NCBI RefSeq assembly: GCF_001421485.1
Contig: NZ_LMKK01000003.1
Span: 248,001-312,000, forward strand
Direction: 5' to 3'
DNA from: Agreia sp. Leaf210
GTDB lineage: Bacteria > Actinomycetota > Actinomycetes > Actinomycetales > Microbacteriaceae
DNA length: 64,000 bases
The notes under the pieces were generated by a model. The model did not search any database and was not told where the DNA came from. It saw only the letters and a program-made list of their open reading frames with translations. A program made the translations under genes and the position numbers. Below are positions 1 through 8,468 of the stretch, piece after piece; within the stretch, counting starts at the first letter, position 1; each line of letters starts with the position of its first letter.

Positions 1-457
1 CCTCAACCGCACGCGCAACCAGACCTTCGGGTTCGTCTTCCAGCAGTTCTTCCTCACCCCCAACACCTCGGTGCTCGACAACGTGACGCTGCCGCTGCGC
101 ATCGCCGGGGTCGGCGGTTCGGAAAGACGGCGGCGTGGAATGGAGGCGCTCGAGCGGCTCGAGCTCGCCGACAAGGCGAAGAACAAGGCCACCGATCTCT
201 CGGGCGGCCAGAAGCAGCGCGTGGTCATCGCTCGCGCCCTGGTGAACGAACCGCGCGTGATCTTCGCCGACGAGCCGACAGGCAACCTCGACACGGCCAC
301 GGGCGCGGTGGTCGAAGACATCCTCTTCGATCTCAACCGGCGCACGGGGATCACGCTGATCGTGGTGACCCACGACGAGGACCTGGCGGCGAAGACCGAC
401 CGCAGCGTCTTCATCCGCGACGGCCTCATCGTCGACCGGAACGGAGCGACGGCATGA
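1..457 (+). CDS. ABC transporter ATP-binding protein, MacB/LolD type (5' end outside window)
   Basis: The frame is open from base 2 to the stop at 457, so the Walker A part lies before the window. Visible are the Q-loop region (GFVFQQFFL), the signature LSGGQKQR, Walker B followed by DEPTGNLD, and the H-loop VVTHD. This is the nucleotide-binding subunit that powers a MacB/LolCDE-type exporter. Its last 4 bases overlap the permease gene at 454, so the two are translationally coupled and should form one transporter. The substrate cannot be told from sequence. Confidence 0.9.
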   Translation, partial: LNRTRNQTFGFVFQQFFLTPNTSVLDNVTLPLRIAGVGGSERRRRGMEALERLELADKAKNKATDLSGGQKQRVVIARALVNEPRVIFADEPTGNLDTATGAVVEDILFDLNRRTGITLIVVTHDEDLAAKTDRSVFIRDGLIVDRNGATA

Positions 458-1743
458 GCGGCCTCGATCTGATCCGTTCGGCGATCAGCAACACGTTCCG
501 CAGCAAGACCCGAACGACCCTCACGGTGCTGGCCATCTTCATCGGAGCCTTCACGCTGGCACTGACGAGCGGGGTGGGGACGGGCATCAATCGCTACATC
601 GACACGACCGTCTCCTCGATCGGCGCAGACGATGTGATGACGGTCACGAAGACCGTGGAGGACACCACGTCGGGGCCGGCGAAGTACGAGCCCGACACCA
701 CCAACGTCGAGAGCGCGACCGGCAGGCCCGGGTCGACGGTCGAGGCCATCACGGCGGCGGAACTCGGCGACATTCGGGCGGTGAAGGGCGTCGACTCCGT
801 CGATCCCGTACTCACGGCCCGACCGAACTACGTGGAATACGACGGCGGCACCCCGTACCAGGCGGCGATCGGCGGCTTCGTGTCGGGCATGAGCCTCGAC
901 CTGGCCGCGGGCTCGGAGCCGTCGAGCGACGGAAAAGCCTTCGAGGTCGCCCTGCCCGTGTCGTACGTCGAGCCCCTGGGCTTCTCGAGCGATTCGGATG
1001 CCGTGGGCAAGACGGTGACGTTCGGCGTCACAGACCAGACGGGCGCGTCGAGCACCATCGATGCCACCGTCTCCGGCGTCGCCGAGGCAGGTCTGCTCGG
1101 GAGTTCGAGCCTCACCGCCAATGACGCGCTCACAACGGCGCTGTACGACGCCCAATCGGTCGGTCTGAGCAGCTCGACGAAAGACAGTTATGCGTCGGTC
1201 AGTGTGCGCTTCGATCCGTCGTCCTCGGATGCGCAGGTGTCGACGATCAAGAGCGACCTCAAGGCGCTCGGCTACGACGCCACCACGGTGGAGGATCAGA
1301 TCGGGTCGTTCAAGACGGTCATCGACGCGATCGTGCTGGTGCTGAACGGTTTCGCGGTGATCGCGTTGATCGCGGCGGGCTTCGGCATCGTGAACACCCT
1401 TCTGATGAGCGTGCAGGAGCGCACGCGGGAGATCGGACTCATGAAGGCGATGGGCATGGGCGGCGGCCGGGTGTTCGGCCTCTTCAGCCTGGAGGCCGTG
1501 TTCATCGGATTCCTCGGAAGCGCCATCGGAGCGGCCGGGGCGATCCTCGCTGGAACAGCGTTGAACGGGGTGTTGGCGAACGGCCTGCTGTCGGCTCTTC
1601 CGGGGCTCACCCTGATCGCCTTCGATCCCGCGTCGATCGCGGTGATCATCCTCGTGGTGATGGGCATCGCGTTCCTGGCCGGCACGATTCCGGCGCTGCG
1701 TGCGGCCCGTCAGGATCCGATCGAGTCGCTGCGCTACGAATAG
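454..1743 (+). CDS. ABC transporter permease, MacB/FtsX family
   Basis: 429 aa. An N-terminal membrane segment at about residues 20-42 is followed by a large extracytoplasmic domain (about 45-285, rich in Ser/Thr/Asp) and three C-terminal membrane segments. This is the usual MacB_PCD plus FtsX layout. The coupling-helix region TREIGLMKAMG lies just after the second membrane segment, as in the family. It overlaps the preceding ATPase gene by 4 bp. Proteins of this type move lipoproteins, peptides or drugs, or act as mechanotransmitters. The substrate is unknown. Confidence 0.88.
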   Translation: MSGLDLIRSAISNTFRSKTRTTLTVLAIFIGAFTLALTSGVGTGINRYIDTTVSSIGADDVMTVTKTVEDTTSGPAKYEPDTTNVESATGRPGSTVEAITAAELGDIRAVKGVDSVDPVLTARPNYVEYDGGTPYQAAIGGFVSGMSLDLAAGSEPSSDGKAFEVALPVSYVEPLGFSSDSDAVGKTVTFGVTDQTGASSTIDATVSGVAEAGLLGSSSLTANDALTTALYDAQSVGLSSSTKDSYASVSVRFDPSSSDAQVSTIKSDLKALGYDATTVEDQIGSFKTVIDAIVLVLNGFAVIALIAAGFGIVNTLLMSVQERTREIGLMKAMGMGGGRVFGLFSLEAVFIGFLGSAIGAAGAILAGTALNGVLANGLLSALPGLTLIAFDPASIAVIILVVMGIAFLAGTIPALRAARQDPIESLRYE

Positions 1744-1760
1744 TTCGCTCGCCTGTTCGT

Positions 1761-1793
1761 CGAAGCCCTGTGGATAACTTCCGCGGGGCTTCG
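1761..1793 (+). terminator. Putative terminator hairpin after the ABC operon
   Basis: An 8-bp perfect inverted repeat (CGAAGCCC at 1761-1768, GGGCTTCG at 1786-1793) lies between the permease stop and tadA. No long T tract follows, so termination is inferred from position and stem only. Confidence 0.35.
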
Positions 1794-1836
1794 GCGTTTC
1801 GGTGCATCATGTCGGTCGAGGACGATCGACAGGAGG

Positions 1837-3090
1837 ATGCGTGTGGCGAACGCCGTGCAGCTGATCACCGAACGTGTGCGTGACCGCGTGCGCCGCGAGG
1901 GTGTCGATCTGGCGTCAGACGAGAGCCTCGCAAGGCAGTTCGTCGACGACGAGGTTCGGCGGTACACCGAGCGAGCCCTGGGCGGCGGCTCTCCGTTGTT
2001 GGCCGACGAGACGCTCGCGACCCGCGAGGTCGTGGCCTCGCTGACCGGCTTCGGTGCGTTGCAGCCGCTCCTCGACGACCCCAGCATCGAGGAGATCTGG
2101 ATCAACGGCCCCAACCGAGTGTTCGTGGCCAAGAACGGCGTCTCGGAGCGCTCGAGCGTGGTGCTGTCGGATCTCGAGGTGAGAGAGCTCGTCGAGCGCA
2201 TGCTGCAGAGTTCGGGCCGACGCGTCGATCTGAGTTCTCCCTTCGTCGACGCCTCCCTTCCCGATGGCAGCCGACTGCACGTCGTGATCCCCGACGTCAC
2301 CCGAGCGCACCTGGCGGTGAACATCAGAAAATTCACCCGGCGCATCCGCGATCTGCACCAGCTCGTCGGCCTGGGCGCACTCACCCAGCAATCCGCCGAG
2401 TTCCTGCGCATGTGCGTGCTCGCGCAGCAGAACATCCTGGTGTCGGGCGCGACGCAGAGCGGCAAGACCACCCTGCTCAATGCCCTGCTCTCTGTCGCCC
2501 GGCCGAGTGATCGCATCGTCACCGTCGAGGAGACCTTCGAACTCGATCTCACTGCGCGCGACGTGGTCGCGATGCAATGCCGTCAGGCCAGCCTCGAGGG
2601 AACGGGTGAGATCACTTTGCGGCGCCTCATCAAAGAAGCACTGAGAATGCGCCCTGACCGCATCGTGGTCGGCGAGGTGCGCGAGGCGGAGAGTCTCGAT
2701 CTGCTCATCGCGCTGAACTCCGGCTTGCCCGGAGCGTGCAGCATCCACGCCAACAGCGCCCGGGACGCGCTGGTGAAGCTCTGCACACTGCCCCTGCTCG
2801 CCGGTCGCAACATCGATGCCGCCTTCGTGACACCCACGGTGGCGTCGTGCATCGACATCGTCGTGCACTGCGAGATGGATAAGCGTGGCGCGCGTCGGAT
2901 CGTCGAGATCCTCGCGCCGAGCGGCCAGGTCTCGGGCTCGCCGGGCCAGGGCGGAGTCATCGAGGCCAGCACGATTTTCGCTCTCGAGGGCCGCGACCTC
3001 GTCGCGACCGGGGGATACCCGACGAAGACGGCGAAATTCCGGGCCGCCGGTCTCGAACCATCGATCGTGCTCGGCCGGGGCGACCGATGA
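1837..3090 (+). CDS. tadA: TadA-type pilus assembly ATPase (type II/IV secretion family)
   Basis: 417 aa. The Walker A motif GATQSGKT is at about residues 204-211, Asp-box acids (VEETFEL) follow near 230, and the Walker B region with GEVRE is at about 279-283. A CSIHANS histidine-box motif follows. The N-terminal half carries the GFGALQPLLDD and DGSRLHV signatures of the CpaF/TadA subfamily. It would hydrolyse ATP on the cytoplasmic face to drive assembly of a Flp-type pilus. The start has an AGGAGG site directly upstream. An in-frame GTG two codons later is possible. It is the first gene of the tad operon and overlaps tadB by 4 bp. Confidence 0.93.
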   Translation: MRVANAVQLITERVRDRVRREGVDLASDESLARQFVDDEVRRYTERALGGGSPLLADETLATREVVASLTGFGALQPLLDDPSIEEIWINGPNRVFVAKNGVSERSSVVLSDLEVRELVERMLQSSGRRVDLSSPFVDASLPDGSRLHVVIPDVTRAHLAVNIRKFTRRIRDLHQLVGLGALTQQSAEFLRMCVLAQQNILVSGATQSGKTTLLNALLSVARPSDRIVTVEETFELDLTARDVVAMQCRQASLEGTGEITLRRLIKEALRMRPDRIVVGEVREAESLDLLIALNSGLPGACSIHANSARDALVKLCTLPLLAGRNIDAAFVTPTVASCIDIVVHCEMDKRGARRIVEILAPSGQVSGSPGQGGVIEASTIFALEGRDLVATGGYPTKTAKFRAAGLEPSIVLGRGDR

Positions 3091-3944
3091 GCACGGTGTT
3101 CGGACTCATTCTGGGTCTGGGCCTCGTATTGTGCGCGGCCCCTGCCCTCTGGCCCGCACCGACGGAGCCTGTGGTGAAGGGACGCGTCAGTCGTCTTCGT
3201 TCCCTACTCGATCGTGCAGGACTCGAGAGAATGCCCGTTTCGGTGTTCATCACGGCAAGCGCGTGCCTGGGACTGGTCGCCTCCGCGGTTGCGGAGGCCT
3301 CTCTCGCCGTACTCGCACTCGATGCCGCCGCCCTTGTGGTCGGGGCGCTTCTGCCGATCTCCGTGGTGCGCCACCGCGGCCGAGCTCGTCGCCTTGCGAG
3401 TCACACTTACTGGCCGGATGCCGTCGACCACCTCGTGTCGGCCGTTCGCAGCGGCGTCGCCCTGCCCGACAGCGTGAGTACTCTCGCGCACGCGGGGCCC
3501 GTCTCCAGCCGCGCGGCCTTTGCCGAGTACGAAGCGCTGTACCGAACGACGGGTAACTTCGGTGTGAGTCTCGACGCGCTCAAGGCGCGGCTCGCAGACC
3601 CGACGGCCGACCGCATCCTCGAGACGCTGCGCATGTCGAGAGAGGTCGGTGGCACCGACCTCACAAGGGTGCTGCGGAGTCTCTCGGGCTATCTGCGAGA
3701 AGACGCGGCGATACGCAGCGAAGTGGAAGCCCGGCAGTCCTGGGTCATGAATGCGGCTCGGTTGGGGGTGGCGGCACCGTGGATCGTTCTGCTGCTGTTG
3801 TCGACACGTCCTGAGGCCGCTGCCGCCTACAACAGCGCCGGGGGAGTGACGCTCATCGTGGGAGGCCTCGTCCTCAGCGTCATCGCGTACCGCGTGATGT
3901 TGGTCATTGCGCGGATCCCAGAAGAACGTCGGTGGTTCGCATGA
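3087..3944 (+). CDS. tadB: TadB-type type II secretion F-family membrane protein
   Basis: 285 aa. Hydrophobic segments occur near the N-terminus, at about residues 50-90 and at about 225-275. Between them is a cytoplasmic helical region containing the T2SSF pattern (YWPDAVDHLVSAVRSGVALPDSV). TadB is the inner-membrane platform that couples the TadA ATPase to pilin assembly. It overlaps tadA by 4 bp and tadC by 13 bp. Confidence 0.88.
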   Translation: MSTVFGLILGLGLVLCAAPALWPAPTEPVVKGRVSRLRSLLDRAGLERMPVSVFITASACLGLVASAVAEASLAVLALDAAALVVGALLPISVVRHRGRARRLASHTYWPDAVDHLVSAVRSGVALPDSVSTLAHAGPVSSRAAFAEYEALYRTTGNFGVSLDALKARLADPTADRILETLRMSREVGGTDLTRVLRSLSGYLREDAAIRSEVEARQSWVMNAARLGVAAPWIVLLLLSTRPEAAAAYNSAGGVTLIVGGLVLSVIAYRVMLVIARIPEERRWFA

Positions 3945-4879
3945 GCGCGACCGTGGCCTGGGCGATGCTCTTCGGAGTCGTTCTCGGCGTCGGCCTCTGG
4001 TCGCTGGTGAGCCTGACCCCGCGATTGTCGAGACCGTCGTTGGCCGAACGTACCGCGCCCTATCTGGTCGACGTCTCGGCGGGAGCCCGCGAATTCTTGA
4101 CGAAGCGTTCCAGCGACCCGCTTCCAGTCTTCGGTGTGCTCCTGTCGCCTCTCGCCCGGGTCGCCATCGACATGCTCAGTGGAATCCTGGGAGGTACGGA
4201 ACAGATCGAGCGTCGTCTGGCGCAGTCCCGGTCGGAGCTCTCCGTCGAGCACTTCCGCTCGCAACAACTCGTCTACGGTGTGGCCGGAGCGACCGTCGGC
4301 GCGGTCCTCGTCGCCGTCTCGTCACCCACGACGACGATGCCGATGGCCACTCAGCTGGCCATCCCGATCGTGCTCGGTGCAGTGGGCATCGCCGCACGCG
4401 ATCTGGTGTTGCGGAGGGCAGCAAGAAAGCGCATCGCCCGCATCGACAGCGAGCTTCCCACGGTGCTCGAGTTCCTGACGCTCAGCCTCTCGGCCGGCGA
4501 GACGGTACTCGACGGGCTGCGACGCGTGGCTCGTGTCTCGAGCGGAGAGCTGGCTCGCGAATTCGCCGTCGTGGTCACCGAGGTGAACTCGGGTGTCGGT
4601 CTCGTCGCGGCACTCGAGTCGCGGGCCGGTGCGTTGGCCCTGCCCGCCTTCACTCGCTGCGTCGAACAGATGACGGGTGCTCTCGAGCGGGGAACCCCAC
4701 TGTCCGACGTGCTGCGGGCCCAGGCTCAGGATTCCCGCGAAGACACCAAGCGCGCCCTGCTCGAGTCGGCGGGCAAGAAAGAGGTCACGATGCTCGTGCC
4801 CCTCGTCTTCCTCATCCTCCCGACCACCGTGCTCTTCGCCGTGTGGCCTGGCATCGTCGTGCTGCAGACGGGTTTCTGA
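3932..4879 (+). CDS. tadC: TadC-type type II secretion F-family membrane protein
   Basis: 315 aa. A second platform protein with N-terminal, central and C-terminal membrane segments. The T2SSF segment around residues 165-200 reads ELPTVLEFLTLSLSAGETV, and a second G-V-G-L-V-type motif follows. The C-terminus ends in a hydrophobic segment (VPLVFLILPTTVLFAVWPGIV). TadB and TadC together form the membrane platform of Flp-type pili. The next gene, 71 bp downstream, is the interrupted pilin gene. It overlaps the end of tadB. Confidence 0.87.
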   Translation: MVRMSATVAWAMLFGVVLGVGLWSLVSLTPRLSRPSLAERTAPYLVDVSAGAREFLTKRSSDPLPVFGVLLSPLARVAIDMLSGILGGTEQIERRLAQSRSELSVEHFRSQQLVYGVAGATVGAVLVAVSSPTTTMPMATQLAIPIVLGAVGIAARDLVLRRAARKRIARIDSELPTVLEFLTLSLSAGETVLDGLRRVARVSSGELAREFAVVVTEVNSGVGLVAALESRAGALALPAFTRCVEQMTGALERGTPLSDVLRAQAQDSREDTKRALLESAGKKEVTMLVPLVFLILPTTVLFAVWPGIVVLQTGF

Positions 4880-5038
4880 TGCCGAGCCACTCGTCCCTCC
4901 GTCTGCTCCCTGAACGCCCCATCCTCCGATTCCGCTGAAAAGAGAGAAACATGATTTCGATACCCACTCGACTCGCCCGGCGCCTGCGCGACGATCAGGG
5001 CGACGTGCCCGGCTGGGTGCTCATCACACTCATGACGG

Positions 5039-5045
5039 CCGGTCT
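5039..5045. other. attL core (CCGGTCT)
   Basis: Left copy of the 7-bp crossover repeat, at codons 30-32 of the pilin gene. Bases outside it differ from the right copy on both sides (5038 g versus 20191 c; 5046 c versus 20199 g), so the shared core is exactly 7 bp. A short core is normal for large serine integrases. Confidence 0.85.
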
Positions 5046-5057
5046 CGCAACCCGATA

Positions 5058-5069
5058 TGCAAAAGAGTA
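5058..5069. repeat. Right arm of predicted attP (pairs with 20178-20189)
   Basis: TGCAAAAGAGTA here is the reverse complement of the 20178-20189 sequence at 11 of 12 positions. In the integrated state the two copies lie 15 kb apart. In the circular element they would flank the core, as expected for integrase-binding half-sites. Confidence 0.6.
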
Positions 5070-5130
5070 ATAAATCGGGATCAGTGCCGGGTCATTCTTC
5101 TCCTACCAACCCAACCACCAGGAGAACACA

Positions 5131-5994
5131 ATGACCGCCCAACCATCACAGTCCACGACTCCAATCGTCCACGAGGTGACTCACGAGTTCGTGGAACTCA
5201 CCCCTGAACTCGCAGAGATGTGGCTTGGTCACAATCTAGGCAACCGACACCTGCGCCGGCAGAAGGTTCAGCAGTACGCCCAAGACATGCGCTCCGGCAA
5301 CTGGCAGACATCAGGACAGTCGATCCAGTTCGATTGGGAGGGTCGGCTGATCGACGGCCAGCACCGGTGCGAGGCGGTCATTGAATCGGGAGTGACAGTC
5401 CGTGTGCTCGTCGTCAGGGGCTTGGATCCGCGCTCGCGGGAGGTAATCGACACCGGAGCCAAACGGACAGGAGGAGACGGCCTACGCTTCGCCGGGTTCA
5501 CGCAGGACCCAACCGTGCTCGCGGCTGTGGCTCGCATCGCGGACGCTCGAGAAAGCGGGTATCTGAAGACTGCGATGGCCACCAGCATCCCAACCCTCTC
5601 GAACTCCGACATCATCGCGTGGGCCGAGCTCAATCCCGATGTCGGCAGCGCAATCCTTCTCGCTCGTCGTACAGGGAAGAGCATCAACATTCAACCCTCG
5701 GTCTGGGCATATTGCCTCTACGAGCTCGAGAAGGTTGGGGCCAACGCCGCAGTCGAGTTCGCTGAGTCGATCGCGGACATGCGCCTCGACGGCAAAGGAG
5801 ACCCACGCCGCGTGCTCCTCGACATTTTCCATCGAGCAGCAACAGGGCAGCGTCGTAAGCCGGGAATCGCTGAGGCGATCTACATTGTGTTCCGCGCCTG
5901 GAACGCGTGGGCTTCGGGCGTAACCCTCAATCAGATCGTGCCCGGCAAGTCGAACACTGAAGGTAACGAGATCCCAAAACTCATTTCGAAGTGA
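5131..5994 (+). CDS. ParB-like (DGQHR-motif) protein of the element
   Basis: 287 aa, first gene inside attL, with an AGGAG site before the ATG. The N-terminal ~120 residues match phage ParB/sulfiredoxin-fold proteins: an ELTPELAEMWL start, N-R-x-L-R-x-x-K-V-x-x-Y-A-x-D-M, then GRLIDGQHRCEAV and an IDTGAKRT box. The rest is helical and unassigned. Such proteins occur widely in actinophages and genomic islands and may bind DNA. Their role is not established and I do not assign partitioning. Transcription is toward the element interior. Confidence 0.7.
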   Translation: MTAQPSQSTTPIVHEVTHEFVELTPELAEMWLGHNLGNRHLRRQKVQQYAQDMRSGNWQTSGQSIQFDWEGRLIDGQHRCEAVIESGVTVRVLVVRGLDPRSREVIDTGAKRTGGDGLRFAGFTQDPTVLAAVARIADARESGYLKTAMATSIPTLSNSDIIAWAELNPDVGSAILLARRTGKSINIQPSVWAYCLYELEKVGANAAVEFAESIADMRLDGKGDPRRVLLDIFHRAATGQRRKPGIAEAIYIVFRAWNAWASGVTLNQIVPGKSNTEGNEIPKLISK

Positions 5995-6227
5995 CTGAAA
6001 CGGGAGATAGCGAACGTCCACAATGTCAGTGCCAGCCGTCATGGGACGCGGAGTGTCAAGTAGTGCCCATGCTGAGGATTATTTCGATGGACACCCTGCT
6101 TTTGCGGGGGCCATAGTGGGATCTGTCAACAGCCCATCTTCGTGAAGCGGCTCCTCCGGGGGGCGACCGCAGCTTCTCCGCGAAGCACACGATAGCCGCT
6201 AGAACCAAATCAAGGGGACCAATAAAG

Positions 6228-7763
6228 ATGCATACTGTCGCGCCCGAAAACGGCGCAAAATCAGTGAAACAAAACTTCCTTTCCAGGGTGTTCCGCGGCG
6301 TCTTAGTTGTTGCTGTCGTCGCGCTCCTGGCGACGGTTGTGACACCAAGTCCGCAATCGGCCTCAGCAGAAGTCACGGTGTCCGGCGACCCTCAGCAGCT
6401 GGCCCAAACCCTTGTCGGTTTCAAAGACGCCGGAGTCCTCACGTTCGCTTGCTCGCTCGATGGACCCGGGCAGGTGGCTTGCGTGGGTGGTAACGATGCT
6501 GCATATCAAAAGTCGATTGTCCCGCTGGCAGAGACGGGGTCGGTAACGCCCAACTGCGCCGTCGATGTGCGCATCCTTCAGTTGATGGTCCTAACCGTCC
6601 AAAATTTCGGTTCGATGCGCGTCAACGAACTGAATCGTCCATGCATCGGTTCCTCCCTGAACTGTCCGAGCTCGGTGCACTGTTCGGACCCGGCCAAGGC
6701 AATCGATATCGGATTGGTCGGCGGCCAGTCAGTGGGCAACTCTGGTGCCAGAACCCACGAGTTACTGAACTTCCTCGACGGAGTTGTGCCGTCAAACACG
6801 GTTGCGGGTCAGGTCGGATGTCATCCTTCGTGGCCCCTCTCCAATATCGCCTACATAGCCGACAGTTGCGGTCATCAGCACATTGATTTCTCGCGAACGA
6901 GTGCTCCGATGAGAGTCACGACGTCCGGACCAACAGCCCTACCCGGAGGAACCGTTATACAGGCGGTGGCTTCCCCGACGACCGGATGGCAGACCTTGCC
7001 TACGAGCCAATCCGTCAGTAGCGGACAGATTTCGACCGTGAACATGGGAGGGAACTGGCCTCAGATTTGGGTCAATGAAGGCGGCAACCTCGTAGAGATC
7101 TGGGGAGACTCCGCCGGCTGGCATAAAGTCCCGACCGGAATCCAGATCAACGCAGCATCAACTATTTCAGCAATCCGTGTCGCGAACGAGCCGAACGCTC
7201 GTATCTACATCAACGAAGGCGGCACACTGCTCGAGGCGTATGGCGACTCGACGGGGTGGCATGTCGGAAACACCGGCCTTCAGATTGGAACGGGACAGAT
7301 CTCGGCCACCTATCTTTCAGGCGGCTGGGGTCGAATCATGGTCAACGAGAACGGCGTTCTGATGGAGGTGTCCGCCGACAATAATGGCTGGCACAAGGGG
7401 AACACCGGCGTGCAGATCGGCAACGCGTATATCAGTGCCGTGAACATGGGAAACAACCGCCTACAGATCATGGCGAACGACGGCGGAACCCTGTTCCAGA
7501 TCTCGCCATATGGCGGAGCTTGGCACAAAGACAGCACTGGTCTCAGCATCGGGTCCGGCTACATCAGCGCGGTCAACATGGATGGAACCTGGCCGCAGGT
7601 CGCAATCAACGGCGGTGGAACGCTCTTGTTCGCGGTCGGAACCAGTTCGGGATGGGTTCTGCAGAGCACAGGCAAGCAGATCGGCCCCGGCCTCGTTCCT
7701 GCCGTGAACATGCGCCCTGGCGTCACGACGAACAATTGGCCGTCCGTGATCACCCTTCAGTAA
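6228..7763 (+). CDS. Secreted protein: M15-like (DD-peptidase/Hedgehog fold) domain plus propeller-like repeats
   Basis: 511 aa with an AAGGGGA ribosome site. Residues 1-48 form a signal peptide: basic head, hydrophobic stretch 23-38, probable cut after SASA. Residues about 100-222 contain SSVHCSDPAKAIDIG (His151, Asp160) and GHQHIDF (His216, His218), resembling the zinc ligands of M15/Hedgehog-fold peptidases, although the His-to-Asp spacing is two residues longer than usual. Residues about 245-511 hold five or six repeats of about 45 aa, each with I-x-x-V/I-N-x-G, a W-P or similar pair, an N-E-G-G-x-L strand and a G-W-H-K/V turn, suggesting a lectin-like beta-propeller. It may be an exported wall-modifying enzyme. 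Catalysis is inferred. Confidence 0.6.
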   Translation: MHTVAPENGAKSVKQNFLSRVFRGVLVVAVVALLATVVTPSPQSASAEVTVSGDPQQLAQTLVGFKDAGVLTFACSLDGPGQVACVGGNDAAYQKSIVPLAETGSVTPNCAVDVRILQLMVLTVQNFGSMRVNELNRPCIGSSLNCPSSVHCSDPAKAIDIGLVGGQSVGNSGARTHELLNFLDGVVPSNTVAGQVGCHPSWPLSNIAYIADSCGHQHIDFSRTSAPMRVTTSGPTALPGGTVIQAVASPTTGWQTLPTSQSVSSGQISTVNMGGNWPQIWVNEGGNLVEIWGDSAGWHKVPTGIQINAASTISAIRVANEPNARIYINEGGTLLEAYGDSTGWHVGNTGLQIGTGQISATYLSGGWGRIMVNENGVLMEVSADNNGWHKGNTGVQIGNAYISAVNMGNNRLQIMANDGGTLFQISPYGGAWHKDSTGLSIGSGYISAVNMDGTWPQVAINGGGTLLFAVGTSSGWVLQSTGKQIGPGLVPAVNMRPGVTTNNWPSVITLQ

Positions 7764-7779
7764 GCGCTCGCCTAGAAAG

Positions 7780-7812
7780 GGGGTGGGCACGAGTGTGGCG
7801 TGCCCACCCCTT
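7780..7812 (+). terminator. Terminator hairpin after the secreted protein gene
   Basis: A perfect 11-bp stem (7780-7790 with 7800-7810, GGGGTGGGCAC and its complement) with a 9-nt loop lies 17 bp past the stop at 7763. It is followed by TT and then mixed bases. It resembles the hairpin at 11454-11481. Confidence 0.55.
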
Positions 7813-7884
7813 CAACCTTCAAATCACACACGTGTAATAACAAAGCTTTTCAACCTCATCTCAGCAGTGGCAGTCGCCCATAAG

Positions 7885-8196
7885 CTACCGCTTGATGAAT
7901 CCGTTCGGGCTTTCTGCTAGCGCCCGCGCCCGAAGTCGGGCCTCTGCTCCTCCTGATGCGGTAGCTGCGATCAGGTCAACCGCATTCCACTCCATCCACA
8001 AGACTGCTTGTCGATTGGTGACAAACCAGCCGCACCAAAGTCGGTCGCTGACCTTCGCGTGGGCGGTGTACACCGAGAAGCGCTTCTCGCCATCGAATTC
8101 AGGCAGCTTCTCCCGTAGATACGCGAACGGCGGCTTGTCACCGTAGTGGACGGCTGACGTCCATCTATCGATAACGGAGAGAGTAGGTCGTGCCAT
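7885..8196 (-). CDS. Hypothetical small protein of the element
   Basis: About 103 codons. The ATG at 8194-8196 was chosen over an upstream start at 8223 because the protein beginning MARPTLSVIDRW looks natural and the extension adds no conserved-looking sequence. It is rich in Trp and aromatic residues (LWCGWFVTNRQAVLWMEW) and ends with an Ala/Arg-rich helix. No family is recognised. The 272-bp gap to the next gene holds its probable promoter and G/C-rich inverted repeats but no other gene that I can see. Confidence 0.5.
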   Translation of the reverse strand: MARPTLSVIDRWTSAVHYGDKPPFAYLREKLPEFDGEKRFSVYTAHAKVSDRLWCGWFVTNRQAVLWMEWNAVDLIAATASGGAEARLRARALAESPNGFIKR

Positions 8197-8468
8197 GATG
8201 CGGGGGACGTTACTACCAACCACCGACGAGCCCAGGGTGGGGACACCTCAGGCCGCTACAGGTCGCGGCTCCGAGGTAAGGCCGTTTTCACACACAGAGC
8301 GTCTACCTCAGCGCTGAGACCCCATCGAAGGCGTGAGAGACCCACCGGGACGCCCCCGGGTACCCCTCCGTACCGCCCCTCCGGGTGTAGGCGATATACA
8401 TTTTGGGCTGTTTTTCCACACGACAAATACGCGGACGCTCAAGGCCTGGGAATATTCGTTCGGTCTCT

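Larger units (their letters stand above)
4951..5070 (+). pseudogene. 5' part of Flp-type pilin gene, cut by the integrative element
   Basis: An ATG after a purine-rich site (AGAGAGAAAC) opens a frame that encodes the first 31-32 residues of a small membrane protein: a basic head (TRLARRLRDDQGDVPG) and the start of a hydrophobic helix (WVLITLMTAGL). At 5045 host sequence ends. The frame then runs 8 codons into the element and stops at 5070, giving a 39-residue chimera. Joined to 20199-20280 at the shared CCGGTCT it becomes an intact 58-codon gene. Its size, position between tadC and tadE, and head-plus-helix layout fit the small pilin-like gene of actinobacterial tad loci. That identity is inferred. 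Confidence 0.8.
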
